DNA of 64,000 bases from an uncultured Siphonobacter sp. (GCA_913774715.1 CAJYHS010000061.1:1-64000); one strand, 5' to 3'. Counted from the first letter of the stretch, positions 43,971-52,842 are shown. Made by a program: numbers and translations. The notes: generated by a model not told the origin, from the sequence alone.

Positions 43971-46160
43971 TTAGTTTCCTAATTCTAATTGATTTCGAAT
44001 CAGCTCATAGTATTCTCCCCGAAGGGCTACTAACTCCGCGTGGGAGCCTTGCTCGGCAACTCTACCCTTGTTAAGCACAATAATTTGGTCGGCATTCTTT
44101 ACCGTACTCAACCGGTGAGCGACTACGACCACGGTTCGTCCCTGACAAAACGTATCTAAGTTTTGCATGATGATTCGCTCGTTATTGGCATCTAGGGCGC
44201 TGGTGGCTTCGTCAAAAAAGATAATTTCAGGGTTTTTATAAACGGCCCGGGCAATCATGATTCGTTGCCGTTGACCCTGACTAATGCCATTGCCCTCGGC
44301 CCCGATTTTTGTATTATAGCCCAGGGGAGAGGATTCAATGAATGAAAAGATGTTGGCAATGCGAGAGGCCTGGTTTAGCTTCTCTACATCGGGTTGTTCA
44401 TCGGTAATGGCAATATTGCGCGCAATGGTATCCGAAAAGATGAAGCCTTCCTGCATGACCACGCCGCATTTACTGCGCCAAAAACGATGACTCAGATTCT
44501 TTAAGGAGAGCGAGGAGCCTAGGCTGATTTGACCCGAATCGGGATCATAGATTCGTAGGAGTAGCTTGAGTAAAGTCGTTTTACCACTACCACTGGTCCC
44601 CACAATGGCCGTGGTTTTGCCGGCTGGAATGCTAAAACTTACATTTTTTAAGACGGGCTCATTGCCAGCGCCGGGGTACGAAAAAGATACTTCCTCAAAG
44701 GTAATAGATAGATGGTCGGGCACTTGAGCGATGAGATTCTTACTGGCGGGTTCTTCTTCTTCAAGGCCATGAATGTCATTGAGCCGCTCTAAGCTAATTT
44801 TGGCATCCTGAGCCACCTGCATGAATTGGATCAACTGCTCGACTGGACCGTTCATTTGGCCAATGATGTATTGAATGGCCAGCATCTCGCCCAGACTCAT
44901 TTCTCCCGCAATGACGGCTTTGGCCGCCAAGAAGATGATAAAAATGTTTTTGCCTTGATTGATTAGGAAAGCGCCGGCTTGTTGGTTTTGGGCCAGTACC
45001 AGGTTTTTGACGTTGAGTCTAAATAAGCGCGCCTGAATTTTTTCCCAGTCCCATAGTTTTTGCGTACCGCAATCGCTGAGCTTGATTTCATGCACGCCCG
45101 TAATGAGCTGAATGACATTGTTTTGGTTGCGGGCCGACACCTCAAATCTTTTGTAATCCAAATTTTTGCGGCGCCCCAAAAACAAACTAATCCATCCGGC
45201 GTATAGAAGACTGCCGATTAAAAAAGTCCAGAAGATAGTAAGCTTGTAGTAGGCCAGAATCAATCCGAAAATCAATAAATTGATTAAGGAAAACAAGGTA
45301 TTTAACGTGCCATTGGTTAAGAAATTCTCAATCCGCCGGTGATCATTCATGCGCTGGAGAATGTCCCCCGTCATTTTGGTGTCAAAAAAGGACAAGGGTA
45401 GCCGCAGGAGTTTAACCAGAAAATCCGATAAAATGGATATGTTCAAGCGGGCACTGATGTGTAGAAAAATCCATCCCCTGACGAATTCAATGCAGGTCTG
45501 ACCCAGCGATAAAAAGACCTGCCCGAGTAAAATCAGGTAAATAAAGGGCAAATCGTGATGGTTGACGCCAATATCAACAATGGATTTAGTTAAGAAGGGA
45601 AACAGCAATTGGAGTATGCTTCCCGCAACCATTCCAATGAAGAGTTGAAATAACAATCGCTTGTATTTCAATAAATGCTTCATGAGGTGATCAAACCCCA
45701 TGGAAAGCTGTTTTTCGTCGCTTTGCTCGAAAAACGTGGCCGTTGGTTCCAGCAGCAGAACAATGCCTTCCTTGCGGTTTTCATGCTGGGTACTGGCCCA
45801 ATGCTCTAAAAACTCATCCTTGGAATACACCATCAAGGACTTGGCCGGGTCCGCGATATGTACTTTTTTGCGGGTCACTTTGTGGATGACTACAAAGTGA
45901 TTTTTATCCCAGTGGGCTACGCAGGGAAGCGAAATATTTGATTCTAGCTTATCATAGGATATACGCCCACCCAGCGTACGGAATCCCAAACTTTCAGCGG
46001 CTTTGCTGATGCCTAACAGGGATACACCGGATCGACTGATGCGGGATTTGGTACGCAGTGAATCCAGGGTAAAATTACGACCGTAGTGCTTGGCAATCAT
46101 GCGCAGGCATGTTGGACCACAGTCCATCATATCGAGTTGTTTATAATGCGGAAAAGCCAT
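43971..46160 (-). CDS. C39 peptidase-containing ABC exporter (PCAT), copy 2
   Basis: 729 residues from the ATG at 46160; the open frame runs 35 codons further up but overlaps the LanC-like gene. Peptidase triad: Cys14 in MMDCGPTCLRM, His88 in AHWDKNHFVVI and Asp104 in IADPAKS. The ATPase has GTSGSGKTT, ISQGQRQRIMIARA (signature variant with SQGQ in place of SGGQ) and IIFFDEATSALDAN. It is a paralogue of the exporter at 39115, roughly half identical by eye. It probably cuts and exports GG-leader peptides of the locus. Confidence 0.94.
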   Translation of the reverse strand: MAFPHYKQLDMMDCGPTCLRMIAKHYGRNFTLDSLRTKSRISRSGVSLLGISKAAESLGFRTLGGRISYDKLESNISLPCVAHWDKNHFVVIHKVTRKKVHIADPAKSLMVYSKDEFLEHWASTQHENRKEGIVLLLEPTATFFEQSDEKQLSMGFDHLMKHLLKYKRLLFQLFIGMVAGSILQLLFPFLTKSIVDIGVNHHDLPFIYLILLGQVFLSLGQTCIEFVRGWIFLHISARLNISILSDFLVKLLRLPLSFFDTKMTGDILQRMNDHRRIENFLTNGTLNTLFSLINLLIFGLILAYYKLTIFWTFLIGSLLYAGWISLFLGRRKNLDYKRFEVSARNQNNVIQLITGVHEIKLSDCGTQKLWDWEKIQARLFRLNVKNLVLAQNQQAGAFLINQGKNIFIIFLAAKAVIAGEMSLGEMLAIQYIIGQMNGPVEQLIQFMQVAQDAKISLERLNDIHGLEEEEPASKNLIAQVPDHLSITFEEVSFSYPGAGNEPVLKNVSFSIPAGKTTAIVGTSGSGKTTLLKLLLRIYDPDSGQISLGSSLSLKNLSHRFWRSKCGVVMQEGFIFSDTIARNIAITDEQPDVEKLNQASRIANIFSFIESSPLGYNTKIGAEGNGISQGQRQRIMIARAVYKNPEIIFFDEATSALDANNERIIMQNLDTFCQGRTVVVVAHRLSTVKNADQIIVLNKGRVAEQGSHAELVALRGEYYELIRNQLELGN

Positions 46161-46177
46161 GGCTGAGAGAAGATCGT

Positions 46178-47368
46178 TTAAATGGTCATTAATAATCCAT
46201 CTAGCGTAGGTAAGTCTTTTCGAACGTACTGCATGAGTGAAATGCCAATACCGGTAATGCCCCAACCCAATGAAATTTGCATGAATTCATTGGATTCACT
46301 ACTGAAGCGATTGTGAAATCCGGCGTAGGGTCCCCCCTGATCATAGGACATAATCTGACTGTACCAATCCTGAGCGGCGGCTTGGTAGCGAATGTGACCA
46401 CTACGGCGGTACAAATCATCAAAGACGGCCGCTAATCCCGCTGCTCCATAGGTTATGGTGGCATCGGGCGTGCATCCATCGGCGATGCTTCGCTGACAGC
46501 ATTGACTTAAGATGTCATCTACCCGCTGGGCTAAAGCAAAGTCCTCTGTCAATACCTGAGAAGCTCTAAACAGCCCAAAGGCGGTTCCTAGATCACCATA
46601 ACACTGGGAAAACTGTTTGGCCTCTACCGCATCGCCCGCAATCAAGGGGAACAGGCCTAGCGGGTGGCTGCGCTGTTGAGACAGCACAAACTGACTGCCG
46701 GCTTGAAGCAGGCGCCGGGTTTGCTGCGTTCGAATGCCGGCTTCGTGCATGGCGGCTAAAAAGGCCAGAATCATACCTGAGCCGTGTGACAAGCCCAAGT
46801 AAACGGCATTTTTCAACGTAGGGGATTGCCAATAGGCGCCTCCTTGTGAATCGTAACGAGCCCAGGAATCAATGCAATCAATGACCTGCTCTAGCTGCGA
46901 ACGCACCGAGGGAGAGGAATTCATTCGGGCGTAAAAGTAGTGTCCCGCATGGAGTACGCCTCCAAATAAGTCCAAATCACCTACCTTCGAGCGGCGTTGT
47001 AAATGATCACTGATGAGCTCGTCCGTATTCCCTAAAAAATGGTTGGTGTCCATTTCTAGGAAGTGGTGTTTGAGGCAGTACTCCAGGTAACGACCCAGAG
47101 AAAGGTATTCATTGCAGACATAGTCCTGTTTAAAGCGTTTGACAAAGTGATCAGGTCCCATCAACGTCATGGCCTCATCAAAGTGTTTTTCGGCCTGAGT
47201 AAAGTAGGAGTCATCCCCACTGTATCGAGCGTAAAAACAGTAGTATAGGCTTACTCCTAATAATCCCTGTTCATAATCAGCCATGGTCAACAGGGGAGTA
47301 TAAGCCGGCAAGGCCTGCGTAATTTGTTCTATTTTTTGAACCGTTAGGGGGTTGGATAGAGATTTCAT
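46178..47368 (-). CDS. lanC: LanC-like cyclase with altered zinc site
   Basis: 396 residues from the ATG at 47368. The alpha-toroid motifs of LanC are present: YEQGLLGVSLYY, GLSHGSGMIL (His195), QCYGDLGTAFGL (Cys256). The expected second zinc motif CHG is replaced by ITYGAAG (Thr306, Tyr307), so two of three zinc ligands are missing. LanC normally activates Cys thiols with zinc to form (methyl)lanthionine. Either this protein acts without zinc in that way or it has another role. It lies directly between the TonB receptor and the C39 exporter. Confidence 0.85.
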   Translation of the reverse strand: MKSLSNPLTVQKIEQITQALPAYTPLLTMADYEQGLLGVSLYYCFYARYSGDDSYFTQAEKHFDEAMTLMGPDHFVKRFKQDYVCNEYLSLGRYLEYCLKHHFLEMDTNHFLGNTDELISDHLQRRSKVGDLDLFGGVLHAGHYFYARMNSSPSVRSQLEQVIDCIDSWARYDSQGGAYWQSPTLKNAVYLGLSHGSGMILAFLAAMHEAGIRTQQTRRLLQAGSQFVLSQQRSHPLGLFPLIAGDAVEAKQFSQCYGDLGTAFGLFRASQVLTEDFALAQRVDDILSQCCQRSIADGCTPDATITYGAAGLAAVFDDLYRRSGHIRYQAAAQDWYSQIMSYDQGGPYAGFHNRFSSESNEFMQISLGWGITGIGISLMQYVRKDLPTLDGLLMTI

Positions 47369-47428
47369 CGACAAAAGGGATTAGGGGTAGGTGCGAATAA
47401 ACGAGCCTGGATGAGTTAGAAAAAGAGA

Positions 47429-49813
47429 CTATAAGCGATTGGTTTCACTTTCATTGCCCAGCTTTTTCTCCTTGATTTGAGCTACCGTTTTCTTGCCAAA
47501 GTTGACCATCAGCGTAAAGCCCAAACGGCGGGAATCGCTATAGGTACGGGAATGAATTTGAACGGTTTGGTAGTCAATCAGACTTCGATACACGCTGCCC
47601 CGGGTAATGTCATTGGCGTATACCTTCAAGGTGGCTTTTTTCTGCCAGAGCTGTTTGGCTAGGCCCAGATGAATGGCGTGTAAGCTTCTTTCCTGGTAGA
47701 CGGCCGTTTGGCCCGGCGAATAGTAGTGGCCCGTTACTTCAAACTTCCAGGACTTGGGAAGATTAAAAGTATGGGTCGTGTTAAAACCTAAGTAGGCACT
47801 CGAGCGGGAGAAAGCCTGCAGGCCGGCCAGATTACCAAATTCAATCTGATCATAATTGGCCCAGACTGAATAAGTCGCCTGCCACCAGGGTTGAACCTGA
47901 TGCGAGAAGGAACCGCTTAAGTTGAGCCGGCGGATATGATCGAGGTTTCGCTGCCCGTAAATGGTAATCTTATTTTCTAAATCCTGGCGGGGGGCCCAGG
48001 CCATGAAGTTATTAATATAGCTGTAGCCAGCAATCAGGTTTACGTTTTTAACGCCATAGCTTAGCTCTAGGGTATTATCGTACTGCGGCTTGAGCAAGGG
48101 ATTGCCTTCCGAGGCGGTAAACCGATCATAGAGGCGGTAAAAAGGGACCATATTATTATAGTCCGGCCGGCTGATGCGCCGACTATAGGAAAGCGAAAGC
48201 TGCTGATCGGCGTTTAATTCCTGTTGCAGGTTTACACTGGGGAAATAATCCAAATAGTGGTAGCTGGCAATGTGGCTGATTTGTGCCTGGGTATGCTCGG
48301 CTCGTAGGCCCGCTTGAAGAGAAGTCGAATGCCATTTTTTTTGCGTCATGACATAGCCCGCCCGTACATTTTCTACGTAGGCACTCTGATTACTTAAGGA
48401 TTCATTGGTGATCCACTGGCCTCCGAGCAACTCCTGCTGGGTCAGGGTATTCGACGTTTGAACGCGTACCCATTTAACTCCCGCTTCTAGATCCCAAGCC
48501 TGGCGCAAGGGGTGATGATAATCAAGCTGGGAAACCCATAGGTTAATCGAGGAAGGATTGTAGGAGCGTAGTTTTTGGGTCGGCTGCTTGATTTCTGAAG
48601 TCGCGTTGAAGACGTCAATATCAAAGAACTGATTGGTTTGGGAAGTAAAGGGCGTGTAGGTTAGATTAAAGGTAACCTCCCGGCCCAGGCTATCTAACTT
48701 TCCTTGGTAGTTGAATCCGAAATTATCCGTTTTACGGGCAATGTCCCAGTTGGCTTGGGTAAAATAGGTCGAATCTTGTACCTGCCGCGCATTTGAAAAT
48801 CCGGTACGGGTTTCAAGTCGTCGATCATTATCAACACGGTTGGCATTATACGTCAGTCGGAACGTGTGCCAGGGGTGGAGTTGATAGTCCACACTAATTC
48901 GCATTGAATGCGTATAGGCGAGGGTATTGCTTTGGGTATTGTCATCAATTCTGCTGGCGGCTTCTTGGGTAAATAAACGGTATCCGGTTTCATCGGTGAA
49001 GCTGCGACGAGCACTCAGAAAATATTGACCCGAAAGACTTAATTTCTTTTTCCGATAGCCGAGGGTAAGACCCGTGTTGGAAAGACTAGGGCCTATGCCT
49101 TGCGAGAAAGTCGTTCGGGCGGTTCCGGTAAAACCCGTCTTTTCACTTTTTTTAGTGACAATATTAATGACGCCGCCGCCGGCGGAGGCATCGTAGCGGG
49201 CCGGAGGGTTGGTAATGACTTCAATGCGGGCTACTTCATCGGCCGGCATGGCCTCTAAAATGGCCTGTAATCCTCCTTGCTGGGGCCGCCCGTCAATGAG
49301 TACCAACACGCCACTCTTGCCTCGAACTGATATGCCACCACTGGGCGAAACCGATAGCAGCGGCATGACTCCCAGCACCTCCAAGGTATTACGCCCCAGC
49401 GCAACGGGACTATTGGCAATGTTCATGACGAGCCGGTCATTGTGGCGTTCGACTAAATTCTTTTGCGCTTTGACAACCACCTCTGAAAGGTTTTGCTTGT
49501 GTTCTTCTAAGGCAATGGATCCCAACTCCACCGGGGCTTTTACCGCGAAGACGGGGGTGGTTTTCTTGGCAAAGCCCACGTAAGTAATGTGAATTTGGTA
49601 GGAACCAGTCGCTACTGATTCAAAGCTAAAGCGACCGGATTCATCGGCAATTTTAACCTTTACGGCGGTTGAATCTTGCACAGAGCGTAAACTCACAGTC
49701 GCAAAAGAGGCCGGTGCTTGGGCTTTCTCAACGATCTGACCCGAGACGATCACTTGCGACCAAGCCGTTAGCTTTCCAAGCAAGAAGACGGCTATAAAGG
49801 CGTATCTTTTCAT
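47429..49813 (-). CDS. TonB-dependent outer-membrane receptor, heading the minus operon
   Basis: 794 residues. Signal peptide (ends WSQ, residue 20), carboxypeptidase-like domain (about 22-110), then plug segments VRGKSGVLVLIDGRPQQGG and MPADEVARIEVITNPPARYDASAGGGVINIVTK, and a beta-barrel of the OMP_b-brl type. It is not SusC-like and has no SusD partner. It is the first gene of the operon with LanC-like, exporters and radical SAM genes, and two 21-bp spaced repeats lie just upstream. It could take up or recognise the peptide, or give immunity or sensing. Confidence 0.9.
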   Translation of the reverse strand: MKRYAFIAVFLLGKLTAWSQVIVSGQIVEKAQAPASFATVSLRSVQDSTAVKVKIADESGRFSFESVATGSYQIHITYVGFAKKTTPVFAVKAPVELGSIALEEHKQNLSEVVVKAQKNLVERHNDRLVMNIANSPVALGRNTLEVLGVMPLLSVSPSGGISVRGKSGVLVLIDGRPQQGGLQAILEAMPADEVARIEVITNPPARYDASAGGGVINIVTKKSEKTGFTGTARTTFSQGIGPSLSNTGLTLGYRKKKLSLSGQYFLSARRSFTDETGYRLFTQEAASRIDDNTQSNTLAYTHSMRISVDYQLHPWHTFRLTYNANRVDNDRRLETRTGFSNARQVQDSTYFTQANWDIARKTDNFGFNYQGKLDSLGREVTFNLTYTPFTSQTNQFFDIDVFNATSEIKQPTQKLRSYNPSSINLWVSQLDYHHPLRQAWDLEAGVKWVRVQTSNTLTQQELLGGQWITNESLSNQSAYVENVRAGYVMTQKKWHSTSLQAGLRAEHTQAQISHIASYHYLDYFPSVNLQQELNADQQLSLSYSRRISRPDYNNMVPFYRLYDRFTASEGNPLLKPQYDNTLELSYGVKNVNLIAGYSYINNFMAWAPRQDLENKITIYGQRNLDHIRRLNLSGSFSHQVQPWWQATYSVWANYDQIEFGNLAGLQAFSRSSAYLGFNTTHTFNLPKSWKFEVTGHYYSPGQTAVYQERSLHAIHLGLAKQLWQKKATLKVYANDITRGSVYRSLIDYQTVQIHSRTYSDSRRLGFTLMVNFGKKTVAQIKEKKLGNESETNRL

Positions 49814-50146
49814 AAATTTTGTCGTTTGTTGACAACAAAACTCCTAGTCTCCCAAGCGCCTTGCAATAAATTTCGACTAACCTATCCTGGGTTTCGACAG
49901 AATATTAAAATGCCCCCCACTAGCCCTAATGGCCTTGTATTTTCAAGCCGTAAGGTGGCCTTATTGATTTGGTAGACTCACTTAGTGGACTGATAGACTT
50001 GATTCCGGATTTGGACTACTAATTGTTTTTAATAGCAAGTAGTCTCCCTTTAGCGGTAGAAATCTGTGACTAAAAACTTATCTTTACTTACCCTATTGTA
50101 TAAGGATTACATTCCTTATACAATTTACAACCCTAGTTTTACCTCT
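49814..50146. other. divergent regulatory region between TonB receptor and LytTR regulator
   Basis: 333 bp without a gene. It holds the 21-bp repeats for the receptor (49871-49899) and, further right, two TAGACT hexamers also exactly 21 bp apart (49973-49978 and 49994-49999), which could be weaker sites for the regulator genes. The regulator coding sequence starts at 50147. Confidence 0.55.
49871..49899 (-). promoter_or_regulatory. two direct repeats with 21-bp period upstream of the TonB receptor
   Basis: TTTCGACT (49871-49878) and TTTCGACA (49892-49899) are spaced exactly 21 bp. Read on the minus strand they are (A/T)GTCGAAA, the same unit as the repeats at 52062-52111. They end 58 bp before the receptor ATG and point in its direction. 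Likely binding site of the LytTR regulator at 50147. Confidence 0.75.
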
Positions 50147-50869
50147 ATGAATAGAATTGCATGCATTATTGTGGATGATGAAGAATTAGCCTTAGATGTA
50201 CTAGAAGCCTTCATTAATCGACTTGCGGATGTAAATCTGCTGGGCCGCTTTACCAATGCCTTCGATGCGCTGGATTTTCTACAGACGCATGCCGTCGACC
50301 TTATTTTTACCGACATTGAAATGCCCCAGGTAAGCGGTATTGAAATGATACGATCGCTGAGCTCAACTCCGGAGGTGATTTTCACGACGGCTTATCCTAT
50401 CTACGCCGTCGATGGATTCGAGTTATCGGCGGTGGATTACTTATTGAAACCTATTTCTTACGACCGCTTTACCAAAGCAATCCATAAGTTTAAAAGCCGG
50501 CTGCTCTCTGACGTATCTTCTGTACCGTTAGCGAATCCTGAGCGCTCGGAGGTGCCGTACATGTTTGTGCGCGAAAACGCCAAAGTGGTTCAAATTTTCT
50601 TCAACGATATTCTGTGGGTGGAAGGCCTGCGAGATTACGTAAAAATCGTCACCAGTAACCGCACCATCATTACTCATACGACCATGAAGCGTATGGAAGA
50701 GCTATTGCCTTCCTTGGACTTTGTGCGCACGCAGCGATCCTATATTGTTCGCATTGCGGCCATAAAAGCCATTAATGGTAATATGATCGAGATGAAAGAT
50801 GGGTCACAAATACAAATTGGCCTGCAGTATAGAGATCAGTTAATGAATGTACTCAAACCCATTAATTAA
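50147..50869 (+). CDS. LytTR response regulator, locus 2
   Basis: 240 residues from the ATG at 50147 (the open frame begins at a GTG 27 codons earlier). Receiver domain with CIIVDDEELALDVLE, Asp56 in IFTDIEMPQVSG and Lys in LLKPISYDRF. LytTR domain with WVEGLRDYVKIV, TTMKRMEELLP, FVRTQRSYIVRIAAIKAI. It partners the sensor kinase 14 bp downstream. It is placed between two operons whose promoters both carry AGTCGAA direct repeats, so it probably switches both on. Confidence 0.93.
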   Translation: MNRIACIIVDDEELALDVLEAFINRLADVNLLGRFTNAFDALDFLQTHAVDLIFTDIEMPQVSGIEMIRSLSSTPEVIFTTAYPIYAVDGFELSAVDYLLKPISYDRFTKAIHKFKSRLLSDVSSVPLANPERSEVPYMFVRENAKVVQIFFNDILWVEGLRDYVKIVTSNRTIITHTTMKRMEELLPSLDFVRTQRSYIVRIAAIKAINGNMIEMKDGSQIQIGLQYRDQLMNVLKPIN

Positions 50870-50883
50870 CTCTTTTCGATCGC

Positions 50884-52056
50884 ATGACTTTTTCAAGTAC
50901 CTTACGGCACTGGTTTACGGCCTTTGTGTATGACCAGCCTGCGTACCGTCGGATTCGTTTGTGGGTGCATTTGGTCTTTTGGACCATTGAATTATTTCTT
51001 CAGTTTTGGATTTACAAGGATTTGCACCCCGGCCATAAACCCGGCTATCTCTGGGCAGAAGGACTCAAGCATGTCTTTAGTAACGCCTTTGTGTTCTATG
51101 GTCTATTATGGTGGTGGCACTATCCGTGGCGCCGTCACCGCTGGGTGGCCTTAGTCATGCTGGTAGTGGTGGCCTTGTTAAATGCGGTGGTCGTCACTTA
51201 CGTTCACGACTACTTTATATTAAAGTATGAATTAATCCCTTCCAACCGGGCGTATTGGCAGCTCATGGCGGACCGCTTTAATTTAGGATTTAAAGACTTT
51301 CTCATTGCCCAGTGGAATCAAGGACTCATCCTGAGTCAATTTGTGTTCATTGAATCCTTGTGTTTTGTTATTAAATTATCCAAGGAAGCCATTAAGTATG
51401 GAAATCGAAGTTTGCTACTCGAGCAAGAAAATCTAAAAATTCTCAAAGCCCATACCGATTTAGAATTAAGCTTTCTCAAGGCTCAGATTAATCCTCATTT
51501 CTTTTTCAATACCTTAAATAGCCTCTATTCTCTTTCACTTAAAAAATCAGATCAAGCCCCTGATTTAATTTTACAATTATCAGACTTGATGCGGTATGCT
51601 TTATATTCAACCAATGTGCCTTGGGTAAGTCTAGAGCGAGAACTGCAGTTCATTGAGGACTACCTTTCCATAGAAAAAATACGCTTAGGTAATCGGGTTC
51701 AGATTGATTATCAGGTAGAAGGCTCGGTAGAAGCTCTTCAAATACCTCCCTTGCTGCTCATTGTTTTCATTGAAAATGCGTTTAAACATGGCATTAAAAA
51801 TGAGCTTTACCAGGGTTGGATTCGACTCAAGCTCTGGGTGGAAAACGAATCCTTTACCTTTGAAATAGAAAATAGTAAACCCGATGATTCCAAGCTTCGT
51901 AAAGACGTTCAGGCCGAGCCTAATGGCGGTATTGGTCTAGCCAACGCTCGTCGCCGTTTATCGCTTCTGTATCCCAATCAGTTTGATATTTTTATTGACG
52001 ATACCCCAACTCGTTACCGGTTGGTATTACAAATAATGCCTAAGCAGTCTGAATGA
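50884..52056 (+). CDS. LytS-type sensor histidine kinase, locus 2
   Basis: 390 residues. Four membrane segments at about 28-48, 63-80, 86-106 and 145-165. Kinase core: KAQINPHFFFNTLNSLYSLSL with the phospho-acceptor His, IENAFKHGIKNELYQG for the ATP site, and IGLANARRRLSLLYP. No large periplasmic domain. Its signal is unknown; the exported peptide of the locus is the natural candidate, as in quorum-controlled lanthipeptides. The three repeats start 6 bp after its stop. Confidence 0.92.
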   Translation: MTFSSTLRHWFTAFVYDQPAYRRIRLWVHLVFWTIELFLQFWIYKDLHPGHKPGYLWAEGLKHVFSNAFVFYGLLWWWHYPWRRHRWVALVMLVVVALLNAVVVTYVHDYFILKYELIPSNRAYWQLMADRFNLGFKDFLIAQWNQGLILSQFVFIESLCFVIKLSKEAIKYGNRSLLLEQENLKILKAHTDLELSFLKAQINPHFFFNTLNSLYSLSLKKSDQAPDLILQLSDLMRYALYSTNVPWVSLERELQFIEDYLSIEKIRLGNRVQIDYQVEGSVEALQIPPLLLIVFIENAFKHGIKNELYQGWIRLKLWVENESFTFEIENSKPDDSKLRKDVQAEPNGGIGLANARRRLSLLYPNQFDIFIDDTPTRYRLVLQIMPKQSE

Positions 52057-52061
52057 AATTT

Positions 52062-52111
52062 AGTCGAAAGCGTGGGGTAGTCAGTCGAAAACTGATCCAC
52101 TTCAGTCGAAT
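52062..52111 (+). promoter_or_regulatory. three direct repeats with 21-bp period upstream of the peptide genes
   Basis: AGTCGAAA (52062-52069), AGTCGAAA (52083-52090) and AGTCGAAT (52104-52111): the 7-mer AGTCGAA occurs three times, each exactly 21 bp from the next. The last ends 67 bp before the first peptide ATG. Position, orientation and spacing match those ahead of the TonB receptor. Likely LytTR sites. Confidence 0.8.
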
Positions 52112-52178
52112 AAACTTGGGAAGCCTATCCAGGCGCTGCATCTTCGAATCGAAAACAAAACGAAACCCAGTTAACCTA

Positions 52179-52331
52179 ATGAAAAAACAAATCCTAACCT
52201 CCGAGCTCGAATTCAACAAAGAAATCATTAGCGTACTTTTAGATCTGGTAGGAATGGGCGCTTTAGCTAATCCTACGGATGTGACCATCAACACAACTAC
52301 GGCGGGAACTACTCGTCCTGGGGCACTTTAA
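52179..52331 (+). CDS. small Thr-rich peptide without Cys, possible precursor
   Basis: 50 residues from the ATG at 52179 (the longer open frame upstream covers the repeats). The first part, SELEFNKEIISVLLD, resembles the LxLNKE leader box of Bacteroidota class I lanthipeptides. The end is rich in Thr: VTINTTTAGTTRPG. It has no Cys and no clear GG. It could yield a dehydrated but ring-free product or be a partner peptide. It is first in the peptide gene row after the LytTR sites. Confidence 0.6.
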   Translation: MKKQILTSELEFNKEIISVLLDLVGMGALANPTDVTINTTTAGTTRPGAL

Positions 52332-52341
52332 AACTTCCGCT

Positions 52342-52551
52342 ATGAATCTGTATCATTATCTTCAAAAGTTCACCAAACGCGGTCATTTATCGCGCGTACC
52401 TTCCGATTTTTCACGGATGAACCCTCAGGAACTTTCTACTGTAGTGGGCGGGAACCAATACATGAGCCGGCTCAGTAGTGTCGATTCAGCTACCCAGCCC
52501 GATGATTCAATAGAGCCTATGAATTTGCCTGAAAAGCCAACATTCTCCTAA
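52342..52551 (+). CDS. GG-leader peptide without Cys
   Basis: 69 residues. The leader ends MNPQELSTVVGG (Gly36, Gly37), a canonical double-glycine site for the C39 exporters. The remainder (NQYMSRLSSVDSATQ, then DDSIEPMNLPEKPTFS) has several Ser and Thr and no Cys. It follows the Thr-rich peptide by 10 bp. No further family assignment. Whether LanB acts on it is unknown. Confidence 0.65.
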   Translation: MNLYHYLQKFTKRGHLSRVPSDFSRMNPQELSTVVGGNQYMSRLSSVDSATQPDDSIEPMNLPEKPTFS

Positions 52552-52665
52552 TAAAAATTTAGCTAATCCTATGATTTTCACTAAGGCTTAAGTGACTTAG
52601 GCAGGATTCTTACGCTCCATAATCACTAGTTCTAATCACTACTAGACGCTGCATTGGCAAATCGT

Positions 52666-52842
52666 ATGAAAAAAGTAAAGGCTACTTCTTTAGGCTTAGA
52701 CAAGCAAATTCTAGCCAATCTTGACGAAGAGGAATTAACTCAAATTATAGGTGGGCAACACGAGACGGATGAGGAGCAGGGGGAGGATACCATCCCTATC
52801 AAAACTGAAACCTGCATGCTTACGGTTCAAACAACGGCCTAA
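52666..52842 (+). CDS. class I lanthipeptide-type precursor with one Cys
   Basis: 58 residues from the ATG at 52666 (a TTG four codons upstream is in frame). The leader reads SLGLDKQILANLDEEELTQIIGG, matching the others downstream, with GLDK in place of LNLDKE. After GG the core is very acidic (HETDEEQGED) and ends TETCMLTVQTTA with a single Cys. Thr residues on either side of that Cys are possible dehydration sites. It is the most divergent member of the row. Confidence 0.78.
   Translation: MKKVKATSLGLDKQILANLDEEELTQIIGGQHETDEEQGEDTIPIKTETCMLTVQTTA

Noticed and set aside
46161-46265. 35-residue upstream extension of the second C39 exporter
   Set aside because: It overlaps the LanC-like gene and precedes the normal C39 start; the ATG at 46160 aligns with the copy at 39115.
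52053-52178. N-terminal extension of the first small peptide through the AGTCGAA repeats
   Set aside because: The 42 extra residues are basic and encoded by the repeat array, and the ATG at 52179 gives the leader-like start.
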